A stretch of 64,000 bases of DNA, from assembly GCA_016169945.1 (NCBI GenBank), contig JADLSH010000091.1, positions 806,001-870,000 on the forward strand, written 5' to 3'. Each line of letters starts with the position of its first letter. The stretch's first letter is position 1. This document shows, piece by piece, positions 39,729-50,900 of the stretch. The notes below the pieces were generated by a model. The model did no database searches, was not told the DNA's origin, and saw only the letters and a list, made by a program, of their open reading frames with translations. This DNA is from Trachythela sp. YZ-2020 (lineage: Eukaryota; Cnidaria; Anthozoa; Malacalcyonacea; Clavulariidae). The position numbers and the translations under genes were made by a program.

Positions 39729-41849
39729 CTATGGAAAAAAATATTGTGGGTGTCAATGTAGATATTGGTGTAAAAGACAACTACTCAACTAGAATACGAT
39801 TACACATCCAACATAGAATATGAGGTCTGAGCACTTGCACAACATTAAATATCCCGCAGTAAATAGCACTTGCCAAACATCAAATGTCCTGCAGAAAGCA
39901 AGCTAGATTATATACTTTGTCTCAGTGGTGAAGCTAGACATTAGCAACTAGCCATGCTATGCAATTATTGAAACCTTTATTTGAGTTATTATAAGGAGAG
40001 TGGGATACTCGGCAGTTGACTGTTCTGTAAAACTACCTGAAGACTGGTAGACTGCCTGGACATTATGTCATGCTATAAGCTAGCTTGGATTAAGCAAAAC
40101 ATCTGGCCACAATAGAATCTTAGGAGAATAAAAATTAATACACTATTTTAAAATGCATTGGACATTAATCGGTTAACCTTGAATTATCTCGATCGTGTGG
40201 TGCCAGTGTGGGTAGAGTATAGCAAATATGGCAGTTGACTGTTGTGTAAAACTTCGTCTGGAAGTTAGTAGAAGCCCAGACAAAGGGCCTTTGCTTGAAA
40301 CGTCGAACTTCTTATTGTATTTTTCAGGTAGTTTTACACATGTTCAGTCAACCGCCATAACCTTGAATTAGTTAACTACATACTGTATCAAATCTTTGCA
40401 CGCATAAAAATACAAAAATTCTAATTGTTATTTTTGTAAGTCCCTAATGCGACCAGAGGTTTTCTCATCCAAGAGAGATAGCTGCTTATGGTATTACCTG
40501 TACATAATGTCTACCCAGTCTCCTACACTCCTTTGATTACTCAAATTGTCTGGAGTTAGAAAGAGCATTGTCAAAGCAAGCCATGGAAACTGCTCTTGCT
40601 ATTCAAATAAGCATGCATTAAAATACTAGGCTAAAGACAATGCATTTCTGAAGGTTTCAATAATTAAAGAATCAACAATTTGCATAGCACAACCAGTTGC
40701 TATCTCTAGCTTCATCACTGAGACAGAATATATAATCTACCTTGTTGTGAGACAACCCACTGAATAAAACAGCCTGGTTTAGAACAGGTCGCTGCATATT
40801 GATTGAAAAACTGACTGGTATTAGACAGAGAATAATAGCGAATTAAGGCACATTGCGGTTTAATAGGTTAACCGTAAGTGAGGAGTTAATTAGAGTTAGA
40901 ATACTATACTGATATTAATCGTCTCATAGTTTGTAGACATGTGATGGTCAAAAGACTGCAACCCTAAGTTTTCCCTGATCTGAATACCTTTTACATTGTC
41001 ACATTGGCCAACATCAAACACACATAACTTGCTGCAGTTCATTCAATCCTTGTATAATTTGTTTTGTCTCTTCCAGTAACATATCATTGTTCTAATCTTT
41101 GAGTCCTGAGGACAAGGCGAACCATACAGAAATATACCTTGTTTCGCCAGCTCCAAATATACAATATCTGTCTCAAGAGAAGTAAACATATATATTAGGA
41201 CAACCTGACAGCTTGACATTTATATAATACACATAATAGAGTATATATTGAATGCCAATAGACAGGTCTCATAATTATGTCTATTTAAGCCATGCATATC
41301 CAACACTCTTTCTTTCCCTTAACAAGTAAAATCGTCTGGCATTTAGACAGAGTAAAATAGGAATGTAGGGCCACTAGGGTGAAATGAGCAAATTGTCTTA
41401 ATGGGTTAAAAGAGACATGGGAAAACAGTTCGGTTAACCCACCGACATCCAGCGGTCTGTGGCACGAGTACAATCATGTGGTGTTAAACATAGTAAACTA
41501 ACGTATGGGAATTAGGGCACATCCTTAATGGTCAACCACTCAACATTGGTAACGGTCAGGCATCGTTAACATTATATGTACAAAATTTATTACCTTTTCA
41601 ATTTGTGCAGGAACATTATAGAATTCTCTAATATTAAGCAGTGGCAGACAGTAAGGGGGACTCATATAATCTAAAAATATAAGATGTATTTTAATTTGCA
41701 AGCACATTTCAAAAGGTAATAAATTTTGCTCACAGACACAAAAACATTAATTAATGAACCCTGGTACGCATACTATAAGAGTCGACTATTATTGGATTAA
41801 ATTACAGTTATATCTAAAATCATAATCAATTTTAAGTATTTTGCAATAA

Positions 41850-43960
41850 GCAGTGGTAGACACTAGGGGGGCCAAGGGGGCAGTCGCCCCCTCCAATAAT
41901 TTCTCAAAGCCTTTGAATGATAGCTGGTTAACTGTGTAACAAAGCTGTATCAATGAATTTACAACCACAAAAGCCTTGATAGGCTATAATTTAAGTAAAT
42001 TTGCCTGAAATTTAAGCGAAAATGGTTTTAAGAATTGAGATTTGCAGCAACAAAAGGATGGTTATATGTTGGCAACCTAAGTTCGCACCCCCTATATTTT
42101 GAGAAGTGTCCAGCACTGGCAATAAGTTCCATATCCATATCCACACATTGCTTCTGTCTGGCCCCATTAGAATGTGGGAAGGAAGTACTAGTCGATACCA
42201 CATAGTGTAGAGTGAGAAATAGATATGTTGTACCACAGCCATTATTTCCCTTAGGAAATGCATGTATCAGTGGCTTCCCCAGGCTGGGGTCGACCGCCAG
42301 GACCCATGGGGATTGGTCTTTTTACCCAGTCAAACCTTAGCATCATGGATTTACACTGACTGGTGCATAAACTTCTCACAATCAAAATATATCAACCAGG
42401 CATTCGGCCCGGTGATAATGGGCCCAGTGATTTTACATTCTTGGACAGGTTTCGGACATGTGAAAATATATAAAAGTCATGCGAATCTGACCTATTAGTA
42501 TCGATGAAACATTTCAGCTTACAAAATACAGCAGAATTTAGATACATGACTCTGATTGACAGTATACCAGTTAGTGGTGACAAGGCCAGATGCAATCTCT
42601 TGAACTCAAATAATATATTTAGAATAGGCAATACTTTTACAATAGTTTTTTCTCCATTTTCACTGCATATGTATCAACATAATTATATTAAAATCTTATA
42701 TGAAAGTTGTAGCTGATATTTGAAGTGGTTAAATCTTTAAATAAAGCTATATACTAGGACAAGATGGGCTCTGAGTATTTAACTGGCAATGTCATATACA
42801 GTTGGTAAATATAAACATTGAAAGCCCAAGTAAAAGTGAAGATTTTCTTAGTAGCATTTGCTGAAGTAATTTTAAGTTGGAACTGTATTATTTTCAGCGT
42901 TTTAATTCATATATTGTCGCGGCAAATTCAAATTTTAAGCGGGCACAACATGCTTGACATCCACGAACGAAGATTGCAAATATTTCCTAACAAAATCGCT
43001 CTATTACATAAAAAACATAACAATAACCTTACCTGAATATTATTCAGTAGTCGCCGATGTATTGCTTCTGAAAATCCAGTTTATCTTGGGTCAAAAATAT
43101 AAAATTTCGAGCACGATTTCGACTAACAGAACAAAAATAAAAATTTTTAAAATATGGAGGTGTGATGACTCTATCCCGAGAACCTTTGCGCGCGTAGTAA
43201 GAAGACTAGACACCAGTCTGTCAGTCAGCGCGCATTGCGGAATATTCATTTTTCGTTCATTCTTTGATAGAGTGACAAAACTTCAATCACCAGCAAATGT
43301 TTAAGATTTTGTGTTACATATAGAGCTCTTAAATAGATAGATAGTCGCTGAGATGCCCCTCAAACTTGAGCATACCGATATATTGCCCGATATATTTCAA
43401 TATTTTCGTAGAAATATTATAGCATACATGTGGATTTCGGGTATCAGGAAGGTTATTAACATATATATTAAGGTCTTTTATCAAAATAATAACTAAACGG
43501 TTTGAAATTTTTCGAGAAACATCTATTACCGCCGTTGCTATGGTGATAATGACGTTTCAAGATAGCAGTTGGGTTTAAAATGCTTTAGAAAGCCTTTTAT
43601 AGTTATCATAGTTGGCGTATATAATGTTTTCTCTAGTTTTCTTGTTTATAGATGTGAAAAATTATAACATGTTTAACTTATGTGTATGACAAATATGTAT
43701 GATAAATTATTGGTGCAATCCCTCCCTCCTCCCCACCTCCCCTCCCCCTCTGTTCCGCAGTCAATGGTTAACGATCAACTCGCTAACTCGATCACTGTTG
43801 TATTCAAGTCAGTCGAGTCTCTTTGTTTTTCAAACCAAAAATAATTCTCAAAAAAATTGGATCTAAATAGAAAATCTACTATCTCTTTTAGAAAATGTAG
43901 GGAGCCACTTTAAAAGGCATTTCCTTTCTCATTCCATGCTGTGTTTTGTTTAAAAAATCC
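41850..43960. other. Interior of the CACTA-like element, no gene recognised
   Basis: AT-rich, with a short GGGGGGCC block at 41868-41892. No frame above noise on either strand. Confidence 0.4.
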
Positions 43961-44321
43961 GTGCGAGGTGTGTTCTGTAACACACCAAGGTGTGTTTGTA
44001 TAAAAAGTCAAAGGTGTGTTGCCTAACACACCAAGGTGTGTTTTCATTCAAAAGGTGTGCAACTTAACACACCTTACAGTCATCAAAGTAAGGTGTGCTA
44101 AAAGGAAGTGTGTTCCATAACACACCTTGGTGTGTTTTGTGACCCACCATGGTGTGTTCTCTTACACACCAAGGTGCGTTTTCTAACACACCAAGGTGTG
44201 TTTTCCAAAAGTGCGTAGAAAGGTGTGTAAAACGTACACACCTTGGTGTGTAATGAAACACACCTTGGTGTGTCATTAAACACACCTTGGTGTGTAATTA
44301 AACACACCTGTTTTTAGAGTG

Positions 44322-46022
44322 CATAATAACAACAATGCCGTCGAACAAATCGCCAGGACCAGACAAAATCAGCATGCGAAATATTAAGGATTGTCTTCCG
44401 GTCATACTCGGCCCATTGACAGACATCATTAATATCTCATTTACCACCTCGGCGTTCCCTGAGTCCTGCTAAATTGCAGAGATTATACCACTATTAAAAG
44501 AAGGTGATCATGAAGTTGCTGCAAATAACCGCCCACTTTCAATGCTCAAAGTACTATCAAAGATCTGCGAAGAAGTTGCTCTAAATAAATTTAGCGGTTT
44601 TCTTAACCGCACTGACCGCCTATCCTCCCAACAAAGTGGAAACAAAAAGTATCATTCAACCGAAACACTCAGTATATTAGTCAATGATTTTTTGCTAAAA
44701 TCGTTGGACAACAAAAAGCTTACTGCCCTAGTCCTTTTGGATCTCTCAAAAGCATTTGACAGCGTGGACCATTCAATCCTGTTATAGAAACTAAGCAATA
44801 TTGGGGTTTCAGGTGAAGCGCTAAACTGGTTTGAAAGCTACATTTCGGATAGAAAGCGGTTCGTTCGAATTGCCCCCTCGGTATCCGAAGTCCTGCCAAT
44901 CACCCACGGAGTGCCTCAGGGAGCAATATTGTCACCGCTATTGTTCTGTATTTATATAAACGACCTTTCAAGAGTACCACAAGCATCTGAGTTAGAATCA
45001 TTCGTTGGCGATTCTAAGATCTTCATGTCATTTCCAATCGAAGATATTGCTATTGCAAAAACAAAGATAGAAGAGGGCCTCAAATTGGTCGCAACCTGGT
45101 TTTTCGAAAATAAACTGTTGATAAACCCCGAGAAGACAAAGTTACTCATGATAGGAACTCGTCAACTGCTCGGCAAGCTCCTAGAAGAGATGACAATTAC
45201 ATTTCTTGGTGAAGAAATTACACCAACTACAAATGCCAAAGACCTGGGATTAATCCTAGACAGTTATCTGACATATGATTACCATATCAAAAATGTTGTA
45301 TCATCTTGTATGGCCAAGCTGTCAGATAAATAGAGTAAAGGATAGCTTCGACAGGGATACACTTCGCTTAATTATCAATGCTTTAGTAATGAGCAAACTT
45401 TATTATTTCTCTACAGTATGGTCAAACACTTCTGCAACAAATATAAAGAAATTGAGAGCAGTACAGAATTTCGCTTGTAGGATATTGACAAATACTGGAA
45501 GATATGATCATGTAACACCAGCACTACGGTAAATACGCTGGCTTCCTGTCGAGGAACACTTAAAATATAGAGAGGCACTAATAACATACAAATGTATGAA
45601 CGGATTAGCACCACCTTATCTATCCAAATTATTTATAAAAAGAAACGAAATTCACGATCTAAATACAAGGAATAACAAAGCGCTACACATCCCTCAACAC
45701 AAAACAGTTTCAGAACAAAGAATTCGAACCTTTTATTACTGAGCGGTGATGTTATGGAATGACTTGGATGAAGATTTAAAAAAGTTACCTTGGAAAAGAT
45801 TTAAAATTGAGTTAAAGCAGAAGATGCTAACATTATACTAACATTATACTTAATAGATTTTAAATAAATGATACTGAAATAATTACACTTCTGATCTCAT
45901 AGACAAATAGATTTTAAATAAATGCTATAAATAGGAACTTTAATTTTAATATAACTATTCGTACTGTAAATAGGCATTGAAAAACCCTCTCCGGGAATAC
46001 TTTATTAAATAATAATAATAAT
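44322..46022 (+). pseudogene. CR1/L2-like LINE ORF2, reverse transcriptase part (3' fragment)
   Basis: Broken frames give the RT order: MPSNKSPGPDKI, NNRPLSMLKVLSKICEE, motif A region LVLLDLSKAFDSVDHSILL, motif B GVPQGAILSPLLFCIYINDL. At the catalytic motif C the usual YADD is replaced by FVGD (SFVGDSKIFMSF). Later NPEKTKLLMIGTRQ, NAKDLGLILDSYLTYDYHI and WLPVEEHLKYREALITYKC follow, ending with LWNDLDEDLKKLPWKRFK. In-frame stops occur at about 44470, 44785 and 45330. The 3' end is an AATAATAATAATA run near 46008-46022. Dead retrotransposon, plus strand. Confidence 0.85.
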
Positions 46023-46380
46023 AAATACATTCCTGACTGGTTAATATAATGCGAGTGAACATAAATTTCATTCGACAAGGTCCTCTCGAAGCCGAAGGCT
46101 AAATTAACACCAACAACAACCCTTGTAATGATTAGCATAAAGTGGATATGACTGTGACAAGTATACACCCTCAGACTTCAGTACCGTTTGAAAGCATATC
46201 TTAAATCATTAGATAAAGAAATCATGAAGTGTGAAAAATATTCCGCTCTTTCCGACAGGCAGAAAGTTGACTGAAATAGTCTACATCTGAATTGATTTAG
46301 AGGCTATTTGACATAATCCCACTTTGTTGCTACTTCTCTGTGACTGACAATATAATATATGCGGAGAATATGTATTATTA

Positions 46381-46582
46381 TTATATACACAAGCTCTGGA
46401 TATGAGGTATTCTGCAATCTGATTGGTTCTCTACTAGCAGGATATTAGCTCATATCCTGCCAGTAGAGAAAAGTAGAAAAATGGCTGGCAGATTTGGACA
46501 ATTAAATGAAGAGGAAATTCAGGTTTTACTTTAAAAAAGTACGCCAAAATGTTCTGTTCATATCCAGAGCTTGTGTATATAA
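46381..46582. mobile_element. MITE with 25-bp perfect TIRs (TTATATACACAAGCTCTGG)
   Basis: 46381-46405 and 46558-46582 are exact inverses. Inside is an inverted TACTAGCAGGATAT..ATATCCTGCCAGTA pair and a short frame MAGRFGQLNEEEIQVLL, which resembles the start of proteins found in cnidarian tyrosine-recombinase-type mobile genes. That resemblance is weak and from memory. Confidence 0.65.
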
Positions 46583-46585
46583 TAA

Positions 46586-46694
46586 AACAGTTATTCTACT
46601 CACTCTCATCGCATATGACTGATAGCTGACTCGGCGCTATCGCGCCTCGTCAGCTATCAGCTCATATACGACTCGAGTTCGTAGAATAACTGTT
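46586..46694. mobile_element. Snap-back palindrome 2 with AACAGTTATTCTAC ends
   Basis: AACAGTTATTCTAC at the left is mirrored at the right, as is CATATGACTGATAGCTGAC. The centre is CGGCGCTATCGCGCC. Sits four bases after the previous MITE. Confidence 0.75.
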
Positions 46695-47214
46695 AATTAT
46701 TGACCGGATATGGTGGTCCTTAAAGACGTTATTGTCCGGTCATGGCTGATTTGACTAGCAGGCAGTTGTCGGCAGGTAGAAACAATTTTGCCTGCGTAAT
46801 GAATGTACGCACAACATGTTTCAATAGCGGAAGCGGCGTTTAATGCTGGCTGCTGGTATTTTGAATAGGAAAATTTACGATTTAGGTTCAAAAGCTAGTA
46901 CCTGACGTATAGAAAACAATCCCTAAATAGTTTGAAAATTTTGTTGAGAAAAAAGACGTATAACTCCGTTGTTGTGGCAACCACGACGTTTCAATATGGC
47001 CGATATTTTGGCTTTAAACTAATTTAACTCGAAAAACACATTTGCGCCCCCCACCTTTCTTTAATATTAGTATCCTTACAGAAAAAATATAGTAGTTTAA
47101 TTGATTTAAAAATGATCGCCAGTGGCAGAAGCGGTAGAATTTAGTAATTGAATAAAACGTTTTTTTAACACGTACGCGTCCTTTGGATGCACAGTCGCAT
47201 AACTATAAACTGGC

Positions 47215-47957
47215 TTATACAGGTGTATGTACCACAGAATACCGCAAAAATTTACATGTTCAATATATTTTGTCAAATATATATGTGGCTTCTTAATATT
47301 TTTTAGTATAGTTTATCGATATATTTTTTCTTCCTGGGGGTTTTGGGGCTAGATTTCATAGACTTAAATATTTTTTTAAAATTGAACATTCTGTGGAACA
47401 AACTCTGATGTACCACAGAATACCAGTCCAGAGATAAATAAGCAACGGTTTATCAAATTGTACCAGGATTTGGTGTGTCATGTTGTGTGATAATACTGTA
47501 GGATATTGCTAACTTAATTCAGTGAAAGGTAAATACTAAAATCAGTACAGCATATACCAGTGGTGTAACTAAAGTATACCAGGTTTATCAATAATTTTGA
47601 AAAATTCAGTTTTTTAATGGTAAAATTGATTCCTCGGTGTGATTCCTGTATAGTAATAATGTTGTGTTGCATAGAAAAACTAATGATCAACATAAATTAT
47701 ACTGGTTTGCAAACTTATTTTTAAACTTTCGAATTTTACAGGCATTATGCGGGAAAAAGTATCAAAAACATAGAATGTTATTTTTTGTTAATCCTGATTA
47801 TTTTAAAGAATTTCCATGAAAATATTGATTTTTTGTTTTTTATATGTCAATAAAACTAATATATATTTTGTATGTTTCGTCCTAATTTTATAAGATCAAT
47901 AAATAAGACTGGTATTCTGTGGTACCGTGGTATTCTGTGGCACATACACCTGTAAGA
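47215..47957. mobile_element. Foldback element with TACAGGTGTATGT ends
   Basis: Left TACAGGTGTATGTACCACAG, right its inverse with one change. Internal copies of CCACAGAATACC occur at 47405-47425 and in inverted form at 47910-47940. The right end lies about 40 bp before the last exon of the ZU5 gene. Confidence 0.65.
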
Positions 47958-47995
47958 GAGTACCGTGTGGCTCACTCAAAGAATACAGGATTTGA

Positions 47996-50900
47996 TCACA
48001 AGTTTCTCCACTCCCCTGTGGTAATTGGCCAAATCAAGTCCAACTTCTTGATTCCTTTTAAGCACTCTTCCAACTTTCTACGCGAGAAGCCTTTCTTGTT
48101 GTTGAAAATTGACAAGATTTTCTCAGCTCGTGAGCGGTTGTCATTGTACGTACTAGTGTTATCTCGAATGTCATCCCTTCGTTCTTTGGCTATATCCATA
48201 AGACCAGCAAGGCTGTCCCAGTCAACAGCAATGCGCTGGCTTAGTCTGAACATTTCACGAGAAGAGAGAGGTGTGTTTCGTAACTTAACGTTCTCGTTTG
48301 CATCGACCTCAGGTGGGGATGGTGGTGTTTCTACTTCTTCAGTTCCATTCTGTTTAGAGACTTCAATTTGCGGTGGTGTTGTATCTACTTCTTCAGTTCC
48401 ATTCTGTTTAAAGAAAAACAATCTTTCATTATATTCTGTTTAAACCTACAGGACATTCAATTTCATTTTTATTGTTTAACGAGCTGAATGTAGCTGAGAC
48501 TGGAAGAATTAAAATATGCAAATCGAAATATTCAACTGTTTAATCATCATTTGAATAATATGCAACAATTGCTCAAAGAATAATTAGTTTTCGCACGGTG
48601 AACTCGCTCTAAACTAGAAATTCTATTCTATTCAGTGGACTTTTCTGTGTTTTGCTTTAAAATTACACAGAAGACAAAATATGGTAGCACAAAAATTATT
48701 GTGAAACATAAATAGATGATTGAACATTTGAATACTTTGATATGCATATTCTAATTCTTCCAGTCTCAGTTACATGCTATGGTTCAAAATTAATTATATC
48801 GGCCGACGCAGAACGCGCCATTTGGATGCGCAGTCGAAACTACGAACTTCCATTAAGCAAGATGAAATATATAACCAAGCATAGACGAAGCAAATTACTT
48901 TACGACTGTTTTAAACCTTCTAAAACTTTAAAAAAGAGAAATTGAAGAAAGAGAATACACAAATACTGCAGTTCTATATCTATATTGGGAAGAATTTAAA
49001 GCATTAAATACCTCGTTTTCCACAGAACGCATTTCGTTTTTTAAATCGTTTCGTCCCAATTCTTTGAAGTATTTTTCCAGAATATGACGACCGAAACACT
49101 GACTGCCATTAAAGAGCGCGAAAATTTGCGCGGCTTTCGAAGGACAATCCGGATATTTTGCGTGATTGGTTCTGATTTCTTCTCGCTTAGAATATGGAAT
49201 ATCCATGAGTCCGGCTAGGCTGTCCCAGTCCACTCCAACCACGTTGCTCAACCGATTGATTTCTCCATTTGTGAGTCTTGTGCTCCGATATATAACTAGA
49301 AATGGAAAAGAAAATTATTTGACTCAACTGCGCATCCAAATGACGCGTTCTGCGTCGGGATAAAATTGCGGTTGAATCCTAACATCTGGCTGAATAAATA
49401 TACCTTGTGGTTCGGTGTCTGGTTCCGTGGATTGTACTAAAACAGAATGTGAGAGTATCAGTAGAGTGCAATACAATGGAACACAAGAGCAAACAACTGT
49501 ATAATCAAATACGATAATAGAATGCAGAATAGTATGAAATACATTAATTAAGATAAGTACAATACGTTTTAAACAGAACAGTGCAGTGCAGTGCAGTGCA
49601 GTACAGTACAGTACAGTACAGTACAGTACAGTACAGTACAGTACAGTACAGTACAGTACAGTACAGTACAGTACAGTGCAGTGCAGTGCAGTGCAGTGCA
49701 GTGCAGTGCAGTGCAGTGCAGTGCAGTGCAGTGCAGTGCAGTGCAGTGCAGTGCAGTGCAGTGCAGTGCAGTGCAGTGCAGTGCAGTCATAGAAATAAGA
49801 GACATAGAATGCGTACTCCTATCTTTTCTCAGTCAAAATTTTGTCTCCACAAAATGGCGGTTTTCTAAGGGCACTTTGACTGGTCCCAGACTCACGTCGC
49901 AAGGAATTTCGCGCGGTAAAAATACTGACAGGTTTCCCTACCAGTCTTGTCACCGCTCTTTCTATATCTACTGCTACAACCTAATGCTGAACAGGTATTT
50001 GGCATTGTTTTGCCATTCAAAATGGCGGTTTTCTAAGGGCATGCATGAAAAAAAGTGGAGACATGATTCGTGATCAAGTACGCATTCTATGTCTCTTATT
50101 TCTATGAGTGCAGTGCAGTGCAGTGCAGTGCAGTGCAGTGCAGTGCAGTGCAGTGCAGTGCAGTGCAGTGCAGTGCAGTGCAGTGCAGTGCAGTGCAGTG
50201 CAGTGCAGTGCAGTGCAGTACAGTACAGTACAGTACAGTACAGTACAGTACAGTACAGTACAGTACAGTACAGTACAGTACAGTACAGTACAGTACAGTA
50301 CAGTACAGTACAGTACAGTACAGTACAGTACAGTACAGTACAGTACTACATACAGTACAGTACAGTACAGTACAGTACAGTACAGTACAGTGCAGTGCAG
50401 TGCAGTGCAGTACAGTACAGTACAGTACAGTACAGTACAGTACAGTACAGTACAGAACAGCAATGCAACACAATTTTTACCCCACTTTTTTGAATGAAGG
50501 GAAATAATTTCAAATTACCATAAGCTTCCTCAACTCTAATCTCCTGTTCCATTTCATGAATATTCAACTTCCACAGTAATTTCTGTTCCTTGCACTGGAC
50601 TCTCTATTGCAGTTCCTTGAAATGATCGATCACGAAACAGAATCAGAGCAGTTCAGGCTGGTCTGATCTTTTCCGAAAAAGGACTGGAATCGACTCCATG
50701 GAAAACAAACACATTTCAAGACGACGATCAGTGTGGACACGTTTCGACATTCCTTTATCTCCTTTAACGTAACCTTCTTTAAAATGATCCTTCAATTGTT
50801 TAATGTCTTCTTCTTTATTTTCATCAACAAACGAGCTTACTAAGACAACCGAAATATCTATAGTATCCATTGGAGGTAGTCTGCGATAGAAAGCATACGC

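Larger units (their letters stand above)
38576..44321. mobile_element. 5.75-kb CACTA/EnSpm-like transposon inserted in the LINE
   Basis: Ends are CACTCTAAAAA (38576) and its exact inverse TTTTTAGAGTG (44311-44321), with CA on both outer sides. Joining the flanks restores the LINE frame (EVQ..ITTMPSNKSPGPDK). Each end carries an array of AGGTGTGTT / AACACACCT motifs in both orientations (38588-39060 and 43965-44310), more than a dozen per end. CACT-type ends with dense subterminal repeats are the signature of the CACTA/EnSpm group, where the subterminal repeats bind an element-encoded protein. The interior has no visible transposase; one coding-like exon remains at 39379-39728. It also holds copies of family B (40250) and the TCTGGCATTAGACA repeat (40815-41545). 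Confidence 0.75.

Noticed and set aside
41594..41670. Upstream exon for the gene in the CACTA-like element
   Set aside because: Joins in phase, but its sequence overlaps an AGTGGYAGACA repeat motif found again at 41850, so it is not counted.
49581..50507. Long open frames on both strands (up to 160 codons) rich in Ser-Ala-Val-Gln-Cys or Thr-Ala-Leu-His-Cys repeats
   Set aside because: They are produced by a 5-bp repeat (GTACA/GTGCA) that lacks stops in several frames; no gene is implied.
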